From: an uncultured Actinomycetes bacterium
GTDB lineage: Bacteria > Actinomycetota > Actinomycetes > Nanopelagicales > Nanopelagicaceae
Direction of reading: 5' to 3'
Length of the DNA: 11,221 bases
Assembly: GCA_903832395.1 (NCBI GenBank)
Contig: CAILBF010000040.1
Location: 1-11,221 of the forward strand
The translations under genes were made by a program, and so were the position numbers. Shown here piece by piece: positions 1 through 7,818 of the stretch (its first letter is position 1; every line of letters begins with the position of its first letter). The notes beneath the pieces are model-generated. The model searched no databases and was not told the DNA's origin. It saw only the letters and a program-made list of their open reading frames with translations.

Positions 1-3000
1 GACTCCTTGGTCGTGATTGTGAGAAGTTGAGAGTCGTGAGCAACGGAATGTGAATAATTCGCCGCGGTGACCCAATTGGTATCCGAGTCCGACCCTGACG
101 AGACGTAAGAAGTGCTGCCGCTTGACCGTCGTGGTCTTGAATTAACTCCGGCAGAACGGTGGTCCGCATAAGCGATAAAGCCAAACCGGGGCTGAATGAA
201 GAACTTCTTATTCTGAGGGGTGAACCCTTTCCCGCATACTTCACATTGAGTTTTGTTAGCCGCCGATTGAGGTCCTTCGGGTGCTAGTTGGTGAGAAAAC
301 CAGCCACAACCATCGCAGGTATATGAAACGTATTGCATAGATCCGAATGTGTGGTTCGAAGGTTTACGAACACCTCTGCTTGTAAGTATGTGACCGCCGG
401 CGACAACCTGACTGCCTGGCGCATACTCGGAGATAGCCAACGATAGGTCTCTTTGGAGTTCGACCTTGTTGGCTTGTTCGGGAGACGCGGCACTCGGTGT
501 TAACGAGGCAACGTCTACAGGAAAGCCATATTTAGGCAGAACTCCACCATTGGCGAGCAGCTCAATCATCTGCTTTTTTTGCAAATCACCCAAGACCCTT
601 GTGAGAGCGAGAGACCTTTTTTGATTTGAAATACTTGGAGCATTCCCGGAAGCATCCTCGGCTCTAAGTTCCTTGGCAAGCGCCTCAATAAAATGGGTTT
701 CTTCTAAATATAAATCTTCGATCATTTTAAGCCATGCACCACGTTCGTTGGAGTCAACTTCATCAAGAAGCCTGACCCACTCCCAGGTTTCTACACCGAG
801 ACGGGTAAGTACAGAGTTCGATAGACCGAGAGCTTCTATTTCTTCTATTAAAGTCTCTGGTTTTGCAGCAAGCCAAGTACGAAACTGCTCAGCAACCGAT
901 GGGTTCCCATCACTGGACTCAAAAAAATCATCCGACCGGGTGCTTGTGAAATTGATAACTCTTAAAAACTGCGATAACGCCACAGTGTAGAGATGGCGAC
1001 GAATAAGGTCGTGATTTTCAAGTGACAAACTTGGAACGGGAATCTGGCCCTTAATAAGTAGAAGTGGATTGGCAACGTACTGAGAGTCGTGGCTTCGACG
1101 TCTAGCAAAGGTAACTACGAGTGCCTTGTCTCCTCTACGGCGCCCTGCACGACCAGCACGTTGGACATAGTTCGCTGGAGTAGGTGGAACATTGCGGCAC
1201 AAGACTGCAACAATCGAGCCAATATCCACTCCCATTTCGAACGTTGTTGAGCAACTCAGGACATTTACTTTTCCTTCGATGAATTCTTCCTGAACTTTTT
1301 GAGCTTCATCAGAAGTCCATTGAGCAGTGTGTTCCTTACTTGCAAGTGGAGCTATCTCTAGGTTTGAGAAAATATGACGGTAGTGATTATCATCAGAAAC
1401 GGTGATCGCTTTCGGAGTGCCATCTTTGCAGCCCTTTGTCACACACTTTTCCCTTGGCAGAATCCAAAAGGAAACTCGGCGGCAGGCCTGACACTGAAAC
1501 AGCTTTCCATCAGCTCTTTCAACTGCCCATGCGTCATTATCGATGCTTCGAAATCCGATCTTTTCATCCCGGAAAACTCCATCACTTTCCAGGGTTCCCC
1601 AGAGCGCGGTAAGGACTTCCTTTATCTGCTCTTTGTCAGCCTCGAAAACTCTTTGAATGATGTCAGTTCGCTTATTTCCTACGCTTGCCTCAGATATCCA
1701 CGGTTTCGAATTCACTGATCCACCTATTAGGGCGAGCACCACTGCTTTCTCACGCGGCGCAAAGATTTGGTCCGCAGGATCTACTCCGTCAGGTAGCTCG
1801 ACAGCACCATCATATGCGACTGATTTTAATAAGGCATTGAGTGTATTAAATGCTTCTTCTTCGCTTAGACCTTTACTCGTAAGGAAGGCAATCGAATTTT
1901 TGAGTTTAGGTTTTGGAATATAGAATTTCAAGAGACCGGTATCGGAGAGCGTGGAACCGACATCGGTAGTAAGCAGCTCTCCGCGTAACCACGCCCACGC
2001 CCAAAGAGGTGATCCGGCGGTTTCTCCTAGGTACGGTTCATATTTCTTCATTGTTGCAGCAAGGGAATGGAGTTGATATGGCGCATCGGCATACTTGGAG
2101 CCATCTAAATCTTCCATTGCCTTTGCAATAACCCTGCGACGCAACAGGTCATAAAATGATGCTTCCAGATATGGTGCAAAATATGCGGCATCTTGACGAT
2201 TGTCCGAGAAGGCAAGGAGTTTTCTTTTCCCAGCCCCAACTGAACCCTCCTGTGTTGGAAGTTTTTCGTACAAGGCGGTTGCAATCACTGATGTTAAAGC
2301 GTCAACACCTGACACGGGTCGCAGAATTGGACCAAATGGACTCTTTTCATTCGGACTTCCACATTGATCACACTTTAACTTCAAGTTCTTATCGGGTCGT
2401 AGCGGTTCCGCAATTTCGATGTTAGTCGAATTTCCACAAGAGCATGAAGAAGAACTGTTCACTCTTGCGCAGCGAACACACCAATGCTTTGTACTAGTTG
2501 AACCCGATGAGGCCATGTCCTCATCCCCATCTTCAACTACTTTCGCTTTATCGGTTTCAAGCCAGTCAGCCAGATTCGCATTAACGAGACGGAAATATTG
2601 AGCATTTTCATCGTTCTCTTCGACATTCACTAAATACTCATCAGATTTTTTGGCAATGAGATATTCAATTCCACACTTTCGGCAAGAGCCGATTTCAATT
2701 AAGCGGCTCTCGTGGCCGACCTCATCACAAGCGAGGCAATTCTTTCTATATTGAAGACGAATTCTTGAATACTTTTCAGGATGATTTTGATTCAGGCAAA
2801 TGTACGCACCCCCCGGATTACGCACAAATAGGTGATAAATGCCAACAGGGTCAGTACGTAGGCCTGGGATTAACTCCAGATGCTTGGGGTCAAAAACATC
2901 GATTGGATCTTCGGAAATCTCTTGATTAACAAAAGTAGGCCTTATCAAATCAGATGGTGCGAAATTTTCCCCAAAAAGCGTTGAGGCAAAAGTCGCAGCC

Positions 3001-3881
3001 CTCGTGCTGTCTATGTTCGAACTTGGATCGCCCAGAGTCGCCGAAGCTGCAATACAACGGATCCTTTCCCTTCCAGAGGTACGATTCTTTAGTCTCCTAA
3101 GGAGCATTGCGATTTCAACTGCCTTGCTGCCGTCGTAACTATGGACTTCGTCCATAACAATCCATTTAAGGTCTCCTGTGAAAAGTCGGTCCCACTGGGG
3201 CAGGAGAAGTAATCTTTCGAGCATTGCATAATTTGTAATAAGTATATGGGGAGGGTTCGCAACCATTTCCTCACGAGAGGGTTTTTCATTCTTTGGGAAT
3301 CCTTTTGTTCCGCGATCTTGGTTTGCTTGCTTGCGGGTATCTTTTGTCGGTCCCACGAATCGCCCGAATGTGATCTCCGGGTAATCAGAAAGACTTTCTC
3401 GCAAACGATCGAGTTGATCTGTAGCTAAGGCGTTCATTGGATAAACTACAATCGCCCTGATGCCGTCACTCAAAGTTCCAGCGTCTCTCTCCTTTAAAAG
3501 AGAATCGACGATAGGTAGCAAAAAAGACTCGGTTTTTCCAGATCCTGTACCAGTGGCAACAATAATATTCCTAGTTCCTCCGACAGATAGTTCGAGTGCT
3601 TGAGACTGGTGAGCGTAAAGGGTGAATGAGGTAAATTTCGAGAGGTCTTTATGCACCACCCCTTCGGAAACTAGTTCGGCGATTGATTTTCCTTGAGCGA
3701 AATCTTTTCTGACTTCTCGGAACAACTGACCGCCAATGTCACGGTTATTTTTCCCCTCCGCAACGGCTCTCACATAATCGTTCGCAACCGACTCACGTCG
3801 AGGATTGAAATTGGACTTTAAATAACGCTCAACCGAGGCGACGATTGCCTCAGCCGCTTCAATAGGCTCAAAAGCACTCAC
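1..3881 (-). CDS. Large DUF1998-type superfamily 2 helicase (DruE-like), 3' end cut by window edge
   Basis: The frame is open for 1293 codons from a GTG start to the window edge, so the C-terminus is missing. Visible SF2 helicase motifs: Q-motif-like LYAHQSQAL near residue 88; Walker A TGTGSGKT (110-117); DEVH box (244-247); SAT (280-282); FSDNRQDAA (558-566), a signature of DUF1998-associated helicases; motif V with MGVDIG near 883-888; motif VI QRAGRAGRR (907-915). Between the lobes lie cysteine clusters: CxxC pairs at 382/385 and 400/403, then 468/471, 480/482, 504/507 and 797/800 with 813/818. After the helicase core come LPKYGFPVDV (~1115) and YAPGSQVVAGG (~1157), typical of the segment leading to DUF1998, then another zinc pair set at 1189/1192 and 1213/1216. 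The start is supported by AGAGG nine bases upstream, and the G of the preceding TAG is the first base of the GTG. It is probably an ATP-driven nucleic-acid translocase. The length exceeds YprA/MrfA-type relatives and fits DruE-like proteins; DrmA-like is an alternative. Helicase call near certain; subfamily uncertain. Confidence 0.93.
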   Translation of the reverse strand, partial: MSAFEPIEAAEAIVASVERYLKSNFNPRRESVANDYVRAVAEGKNNRDIGGQLFREVRKDFAQGKSIAELVSEGVVHKDLSKFTSFTLYAHQSQALELSVGGTRNIIVATGTGSGKTESFLLPIVDSLLKERDAGTLSDGIRAIVVYPMNALATDQLDRLRESLSDYPEITFGRFVGPTKDTRKQANQDRGTKGFPKNEKPSREEMVANPPHILITNYAMLERLLLLPQWDRLFTGDLKWIVMDEVHSYDGSKAVEIAMLLRRLKNRTSGRERIRCIAASATLGDPSSNIDSTRAATFASTLFGENFAPSDLIRPTFVNQEISEDPIDVFDPKHLELIPGLRTDPVGIYHLFVRNPGGAYICLNQNHPEKYSRIRLQYRKNCLACDEVGHESRLIEIGSCRKCGIEYLIAKKSDEYLVNVEENDENAQYFRLVNANLADWLETDKAKVVEDGDEDMASSGSTSTKHWCVRCARVNSSSSCSCGNSTNIEIAEPLRPDKNLKLKCDQCGSPNEKSPFGPILRPVSGVDALTSVIATALYEKLPTQEGSVGAGKRKLLAFSDNRQDAAYFAPYLEASFYDLLRRRVIAKAMEDLDGSKYADAPYQLHSLAATMKKYEPYLGETAGSPLWAWAWLRGELLTTDVGSTLSDTGLLKFYIPKPKLKNSIAFLTSKGLSEEEAFNTLNALLKSVAYDGAVELPDGVDPADQIFAPREKAVVLALIGGSVNSKPWISEASVGNKRTDIIQRVFEADKEQIKEVLTALWGTLESDGVFRDEKIGFRSIDNDAWAVERADGKLFQCQACRRVSFWILPREKCVTKGCKDGTPKAITVSDDNHYRHIFSNLEIAPLASKEHTAQWTSDEAQKVQEEFIEGKVNVLSCSTTFEMGVDIGSIVAVLCRNVPPTPANYVQRAGRAGRRRGDKALVVTFARRRSHDSQYVANPLLLIKGQIPVPSLSLENHDLIRRHLYTVALSQFLRVINFTSTRSDDFFESSDGNPSVAEQFRTWLAAKPETLIEEIEALGLSNSVLTRLGVETWEWVRLLDEVDSNERGAWLKMIEDLYLEETHFIEALAKELRAEDASGNAPSISNQKRSLALTRVLGDLQKKQMIELLANGGVLPKYGFPVDVASLTPSAASPEQANKVELQRDLSLAISEYAPGSQVVAGGHILTSRGVRKPSNHTFGSMQYVSYTCDGCGWFSHQLAPEGPQSAANKTQCEVCGKGFTPQNKKFFIQPRFGFIAYADHRSAGVNSRPRRSSGSTSYVSSGSDSDTNWVTAANYSHSVAHDSQLLTITTKE

Positions 3882-5929
3882 TAGTATCTGCCTCTCAGAC
3901 TGCGTAAACGATCACGGTACTTAATATGTTCTTGATGTTTTGAACGGTGGTATTCGGCTAAATCTTCGACCGTGAACAGCCCCGCTTCCACCACGCCAGT
4001 GCCTAGGTCTTTGAGCGAATTCAACAAGATTGGTTTCCTGCGTTCAATTTTGCGGAAGGAAAGTAGATTGATTTCTTTGTAGTTCCAGGTGATAGTAATT
4101 ATTGTTTCGTTCAATGATCGATCTTGCTGAAGCGTACGCAAATCGTAAAATACGTTCTGACCTCTTTGTTTGCCTTCAAAGAATGAAGATCCAACTTTTA
4201 ACAGCGGCTTATACTGGTCTACATTATTGAGAATCAAGGCTTCAATGTGTCCACGTTCTTCGAGAAGAAGTTTGGTTTCTGAGCCTGTTATCTGATTTTC
4301 ACGATCATTGAACACGAGTGACCATGAGAGGACTGGCACCTCCAGATAAGTAGTAAATTCATTACCTTCAGGGTCAACGAATTCAACAATCTCTGTTGGA
4401 ATATCCGCGTCGACAATAATTATCCCAGAAGTTGTATCTTGGAGGGGTGCTGGATAGGAAAAATGCCACCCATCTGCCAGCGACATTGAAATTTCTCGCT
4501 TCTCACCTTCAATCAAGGCATTCTCTAGACCTAGGATTGTTAACCCTGGAGCAACAATTCCCTGAATTCTAGAACTCCTTCCCAAACCAGCGGAAACTGT
4601 GAAATCGATGTAGTGATTAGGTTCTGCGCCGAGCTGGGATCCCAAATCCTCAAGGCGATATTTCATATTTCTAAGATTATCTGTGACTCTGGCACTTTGG
4701 CCTGAAGAAATAATTGGGAATCTAGAGAACACAGCCTGATCGTCCCCATCAATCAGATGAGGCACGACGTTAGTTTCTATATTCAGTTTTTCTGAACGCG
4801 ACAAGGTTACGGTTTGCCCAGTTGGTGTGGCTAACTCAAGCTTGTCTACTTTCTGGAAGTAGGCATACTGCCATTCATCCCAGCCGGATCCAATTAAGTA
4901 ACCCTCATCTAAATCTTGGACGTGAGACAGAATTCGAGTCTTTTTGCTCCAAAGGATAAAACCGGCATGCTCTGGTAATTTTTTCCCTCGAAGCAATTTT
5001 CCGTCGTCATTGAAAACAAGATAGCCCACGCTTGGATCGAATAGCAAGATTTTTGTGTCTTCATCTTTATATGCAGAAACTTGCACTGGAGGGAAAAGAT
5101 CGGGCTCGATACTGACTCCAGATGGCGTCTCGAGGGTCCACTCTGAGCTCCCCACCAAAATTATTGGTCGCCTTTCTCGCTCATAGAATCGAACCTCGGG
5201 GAAATCCTTTTTCCCACCATTTTTAGTGTGGCTGACTTTCTCTACAGATATTTTATTGAGTATCCGATCAGGAAGCTCGACTTCATGGCCATACGCAATA
5301 AAATCAAAGGTTCGAGCAACGAGATCCAATCCCATTTCATGGCGAGCAGAAAATAACCTTGCCACTCCCTTTGAAATTGTCGGATCGTGGAGAATTTCTT
5401 CAAGTATCTGATCGATAGGGCGATTTAATCGAACACCTTGTCCAACAACTTGACCAAATTTCGGAACGGCAAAATCTGGAATCATTGCGTGGATGGAAGC
5501 AAGTTGTGCATGTTTTTGGGCCTCTTGAAGCTCATCTATGAAGAGATCAAAATTAAGTAGGTCCATCGCCTGGGTGAATTTCTTTGCGATCTTACTTTTC
5601 TCTGCTTGAGAGTAGTTCTCTAGCAAATCCCAAAGCTTTCCGCCTTCATCCGAAATCTGTGCATGGCCAACTGCCCAGATTGCTAATGTTGCAGGAAATT
5701 GCAATTGATGCTGCTGAGCATCAAGATCCTGAAGAATCACACGATTATTTATTTGGTAGTTCGCTAGGTCAAGTAAGGACCAATTTATGCCGGCATAATC
5801 CCTAGGTGTTTGAAGATCTATCTCACCTAAGAGCGATGAACCCTCGCTGCGAATCGTGCTTTTTAGGTATCCTTCAATTGACTTCGGTGCACTATAGCCG
5901 AGAGGGTCCGAATCAGGCCATGTGCTCAA
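3881..5929 (-). CDS. 682-aa helicase-partner protein, possibly DruH-like
   Basis: I do not recognise this protein with certainty. The N-terminal third is helical and contains FPATLAIWAVGHA followed by GGKLW (78-100), then IHAMIPDFAVPKFG (146-159). This resembles the start of the large partner proteins (YjiT/STY4851, DruH types) found next to DUF1998 helicases, but that match is from memory of motif style. Residues ~250-600 look beta-rich, with repeated short strands and GS/NG turns. The last ~60 residues are basic and helical. No catalytic motif, signal peptide or membrane segment is seen. At 682 aa it would be shorter than the roughly 1000 aa I expect for DruH. The start is TTG: GGAG lies about 7 bases upstream, and the nearby ATG (5921-5919) is out of frame. 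Its stop shares a base with the helicase start, so the two are almost certainly cotranscribed and translationally coupled, making it a likely helicase subunit or adaptor. Confidence 0.85.
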   Translation of the reverse strand: MSTWPDSDPLGYSAPKSIEGYLKSTIRSEGSSLLGEIDLQTPRDYAGINWSLLDLANYQINNRVILQDLDAQQHQLQFPATLAIWAVGHAQISDEGGKLWDLLENYSQAEKSKIAKKFTQAMDLLNFDLFIDELQEAQKHAQLASIHAMIPDFAVPKFGQVVGQGVRLNRPIDQILEEILHDPTISKGVARLFSARHEMGLDLVARTFDFIAYGHEVELPDRILNKISVEKVSHTKNGGKKDFPEVRFYERERRPIILVGSSEWTLETPSGVSIEPDLFPPVQVSAYKDEDTKILLFDPSVGYLVFNDDGKLLRGKKLPEHAGFILWSKKTRILSHVQDLDEGYLIGSGWDEWQYAYFQKVDKLELATPTGQTVTLSRSEKLNIETNVVPHLIDGDDQAVFSRFPIISSGQSARVTDNLRNMKYRLEDLGSQLGAEPNHYIDFTVSAGLGRSSRIQGIVAPGLTILGLENALIEGEKREISMSLADGWHFSYPAPLQDTTSGIIIVDADIPTEIVEFVDPEGNEFTTYLEVPVLSWSLVFNDRENQITGSETKLLLEERGHIEALILNNVDQYKPLLKVGSSFFEGKQRGQNVFYDLRTLQQDRSLNETIITITWNYKEINLLSFRKIERRKPILLNSLKDLGTGVVEAGLFTVEDLAEYHRSKHQEHIKYRDRLRSLRGRY

Positions 5930-5935
5930 GGTAAT

Positions 5936-5940
5936 CTCCG
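5936..5940 (-). promoter_or_regulatory. Ribosome binding site deciding a TTG start
   Basis: The minus strand reads CGGAG at this site, six to seven bases before the TTG at 5929. No in-frame ATG or GTG lies in a better position, so it supports TTG as the start of the 682-aa gene. Confidence 0.6.
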
Positions 5941-5949
5941 CATATACAA

Positions 5950-5972
5950 AAGCTACCTTTATCCACTGACAG
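5950..5972 (-). promoter_or_regulatory. Possible promoter/operator region of the helicase operon
   Basis: On the minus strand CTGTCAGT (5972-5965) is followed by GGATAAAG and then TAGCTT (5955-5950), either of which could serve as a -10 element, with the start codon at 5929. GTCAGT is the same core found upstream of the two divergent genes further right. No convincing -35 is seen. This is inference from position and motif similarity. Confidence 0.3.
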
Positions 5973-6023
5973 CCTCATGAGATAAGTCTAGATTTTCTGC
6001 GAAATCTGACAAGAGACGATATG

Positions 6024-6050
6024 CCTGTGGGAAACTTGTCCACAGGACAA
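6024..6050. repeat. Overlapping palindromes with an actinobacterial-type DnaA box
   Basis: Two perfect inverted repeats overlap. CCTGTGG (6024-6030) pairs with CCACAGG (6040-6046) across nine bases, and TTGTCC (6036-6041) pairs with GGACAA (6045-6050) across three. They cannot both fold at once. The overlap contains TTGTCCACA (6036-6044), exactly the actinobacterial DnaA-box consensus; TTATCCACT (5959-5967) is one base from the E. coli box. The repeat sits just after the stop of the NERD-helicase gene. No T-run follows on the minus strand, so it is not a standard intrinsic terminator. It could be a protein-binding site in the leader of the 682-aa gene. Confidence 0.5.
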
Positions 6051-6068
6051 ATACTGCGAGAAAAATAT

Positions 6069-7676
6069 TTATGAGCGTGTCTTGTTTATGTGGTCTTGTG
6101 TTCCAACCACAACAAGTCGATCTCTTCCCCGTGTCATTCCCACATAAAGGACGTCATCCTTGTCGACGTTGGCGTTAAAACCGTTGATAGCTAGCACAAC
6201 GACGGAGCGCTCAAGACCCTTAAAGCCAACTGCCGTGCCATAAAAAATGTCCTCGCTTGCCCACATCTCATCCCAATACTTATCCTGGTTGCGATAGGGG
6301 TGATCCTCGTGGGCAGGGTGGCGCTTGTTTGTGACTAGTAATGCAATTTCACCCGGGTTCCAGAGTTCCTCTTCGATTAGTCGATCTACAACTTCGTTGG
6401 CTTTCTCAATTACATCATCATCCGATCCGACATAAACGTAGTCGACTTCGTAACTGCGAGGACCGCGAGCAATAATTTTCTTGGAGACAAATGGTTGGAC
6501 GCTTTGCGCAATCTGTTGGCTGTTGCGAACGTTCTCCCACAACTGAATCTTTGCAAAATTACCTTCGGGGTATTGGGGTTCTATGTAGACCGATTGTTCG
6601 GGGTCCCCAAAGATTGCAATTTTACCGTTTGCTGGATCTCTTAAGGTTGCTTGGATAATCTTCCACCAGATTGCTTTGAAATCTTGAGCTTCGTCGATAA
6701 TCCATGCATCGTACTTTTCTTCACTGGGCATTTGTTTTGCTATATCTAGGATGGGTTTTTCGTAATTATCTAAGTTCTTTTCGATATCAGGCATAGCCTG
6801 TTTGTGTTCACCGATTTCTTTGGCAAGGTCATTAAAAACTCCGACCCATGCTGCTCTTGGTAGGTCAGGACGTTCGTTGTTTTTACGTATTAGGTAACTA
6901 GATAAACCTTTGTTATAAACAACTAGTCCAACTTTGAGCCCTTGGTTTGCCCAGATTTTTGCTTGCTCATAAGCCAGCCACGTCTTGCCAGAACCTGCCG
7001 GACCACTGACTATGTAACGGTTATTTTCTTGAATGAGATTGAGAATATTGCGAGACTCATGAGTCATGCGCTTGGTGAACCTAAAGTTATTTTCTAGTGC
7101 AGCTTCTGGATCGCTTTCGAGCATAGAGTGACCGCGCACCGCTTCAAATGCTTGATGTACCCAATCACGTTGTTTGGGTACATGTCGGTTTTGAACACTT
7201 GTTAGAATGAAGCGAGCGCGTATTGCGGCTTGATCTAGTTCGTTTGCATCGAGTATCCGATCACGTGGGATGCCAGATTGGTTTACGTTTCCGATCACAC
7301 TATCCGGGAACGCTAGTAGCCACTCCATCTTTAGATTACCGTACTTCCAATTTCCGCGAATGAAATCGCGAAATGCGTAGAGGTTCTTAATGACTTGGCC
7401 ATGTGGGTCAATGGGCTTGCGCCCGAAGCGACCGGATTGGGTCCATCGCTGTCCGTCGTAATCGATGTGGCCGCCCTTGGATTCAAAGACCAGACATCCA
7501 TAGCCATCAATCATGGCAATGATGTCTATTTCTACATCGCCGCGTTGAGGATCGGTGAAGCGAGTGTTTGCTACAAGTGCATCATTGGGACCGAGGCTGG
7601 CCTTGAGAACTTCAAAAAGCACTTTCTCTGAGTTCGAGGCGAACTGCGGCTCTTCGGGCCAGATCAGCAGGGGCAT
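6069..7676 (-). CDS. NERD-domain nuclease fused to UvrD-like superfamily 1 helicase
   Basis: 535 aa. The N-terminal ~130 residues form a NERD (nuclease-related) domain of the restriction-endonuclease fold: E17, then RGDVEIDII with D51, then a beta strand ending in E65-S-K67. The SF1 helicase follows: Walker A GPAGSGKT (225-232), Walker B DEAQD (328-332), motif III IFGDPEQS (355-362), an arginine region with NVRNSQQIA (~382-390), motif V-like GTAVGFKGLE (480-489), and motif VI YVGMTRGRDR (511-520). All key residues appear intact, so both activities are plausible. It probably unwinds or tracks along DNA while the NERD domain cuts or binds. Staphylococcal Nhi, a single-protein nuclease-helicase phage-defence factor, is a functional precedent, not a claimed orthologue. 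ATG 7676 is supported by a TANNNT element exactly placed for a leaderless mRNA; no Shine-Dalgarno sequence is visible. It is divergent from the nuclease/protease cassette and may act with it. Confidence 0.93.
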   Translation of the reverse strand: MPLLIWPEEPQFASNSEKVLFEVLKASLGPNDALVANTRFTDPQRGDVEIDIIAMIDGYGCLVFESKGGHIDYDGQRWTQSGRFGRKPIDPHGQVIKNLYAFRDFIRGNWKYGNLKMEWLLAFPDSVIGNVNQSGIPRDRILDANELDQAAIRARFILTSVQNRHVPKQRDWVHQAFEAVRGHSMLESDPEAALENNFRFTKRMTHESRNILNLIQENNRYIVSGPAGSGKTWLAYEQAKIWANQGLKVGLVVYNKGLSSYLIRKNNERPDLPRAAWVGVFNDLAKEIGEHKQAMPDIEKNLDNYEKPILDIAKQMPSEEKYDAWIIDEAQDFKAIWWKIIQATLRDPANGKIAIFGDPEQSVYIEPQYPEGNFAKIQLWENVRNSQQIAQSVQPFVSKKIIARGPRSYEVDYVYVGSDDDVIEKANEVVDRLIEEELWNPGEIALLVTNKRHPAHEDHPYRNQDKYWDEMWASEDIFYGTAVGFKGLERSVVVLAINGFNANVDKDDVLYVGMTRGRDRLVVVGTQDHINKTRS

Positions 7677-7682
7677 GGGCTG

Positions 7683-7707
7683 AGTTTATGGGGAGTTACT
7701 GACGGTG
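7683..7707 (-). promoter_or_regulatory. Leaderless promoter of the NERD-helicase with shared upstream motif
   Basis: The minus strand shows TAAACT (7688-7683), a match to the actinobacterial -10 pattern TANNNT, six bases before ATG 7676. This puts the predicted transcript start at or next to the A of ATG. No ribosome binding site is present, which fits a leaderless mRNA. Immediately upstream is CACCGTCAGTAAC (7707-7695), which recurs upstream of the divergent gene. Confidence 0.5.
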
Positions 7708-7780
7708 TCATCGCGTCCAGAGACTCGACTTGGCGTGAATTCAGCCGTGTCGGCGGGGAATTAAGAGCACTGTCAGTTAC
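7695..7780. repeat. Inverted pair of 13-nt motifs between divergent genes
   Basis: CACTGTCAGTTAC (7768-7780, plus strand) and CACCGTCAGTAAC (7707-7695, minus strand) match at 11 of 13 positions. Each points toward the gene it precedes and lies just before a -10-like element. The arrangement suggests paired operators, or a shared activator site, in the divergent control region. Confidence 0.5.
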
Positions 7781-7787
7781 CTACAAT
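7759..7787 (+). promoter_or_regulatory. Putative promoter of the nuclease/zinc-ribbon/protease cassette
   Basis: TACAAT (7782-7787) is a good -10 element. The -35 is weak: AATTAA at 17-bp spacing (7759-7764), or TTAAGA at 15-bp spacing. The conserved 13-nt motif ends one base before the -10, so activator-dependent transcription is plausible. The predicted leader of about 25 nt includes the ribosome binding site GAAAGG (7806-7811), seven bases before ATG 7819. Confidence 0.45.
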
Positions 7788-7818
7788 ACTCTTTGAGGAC
7801 TTTGAGAAAGGTTCAAAC

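Noticed and set aside
284..3428. Several open frames of 60-114 codons on both strands at 284-493, 673-990, 1374-1718, 1657-1923, 2156-2425, 2419-2601, 3089-3289 and 3246-3428
   Set aside because: All lie inside the continuous minus-strand helicase frame, which has intact motifs from Walker A to motif VI. They have no recognisable domains or start signals.
6024..6046. Hairpin as an intrinsic terminator for the NERD-helicase gene
   Set aside because: The stem is only seven base pairs and no T-run follows on the minus strand, so an operator-type role is more likely.
5950..6050. Replication origin
   Set aside because: Only one perfect DnaA box, no AT-rich unwinding stretch of note and no dnaA, dnaN, rep or par gene; the evidence supports only a regulatory or chance cluster.
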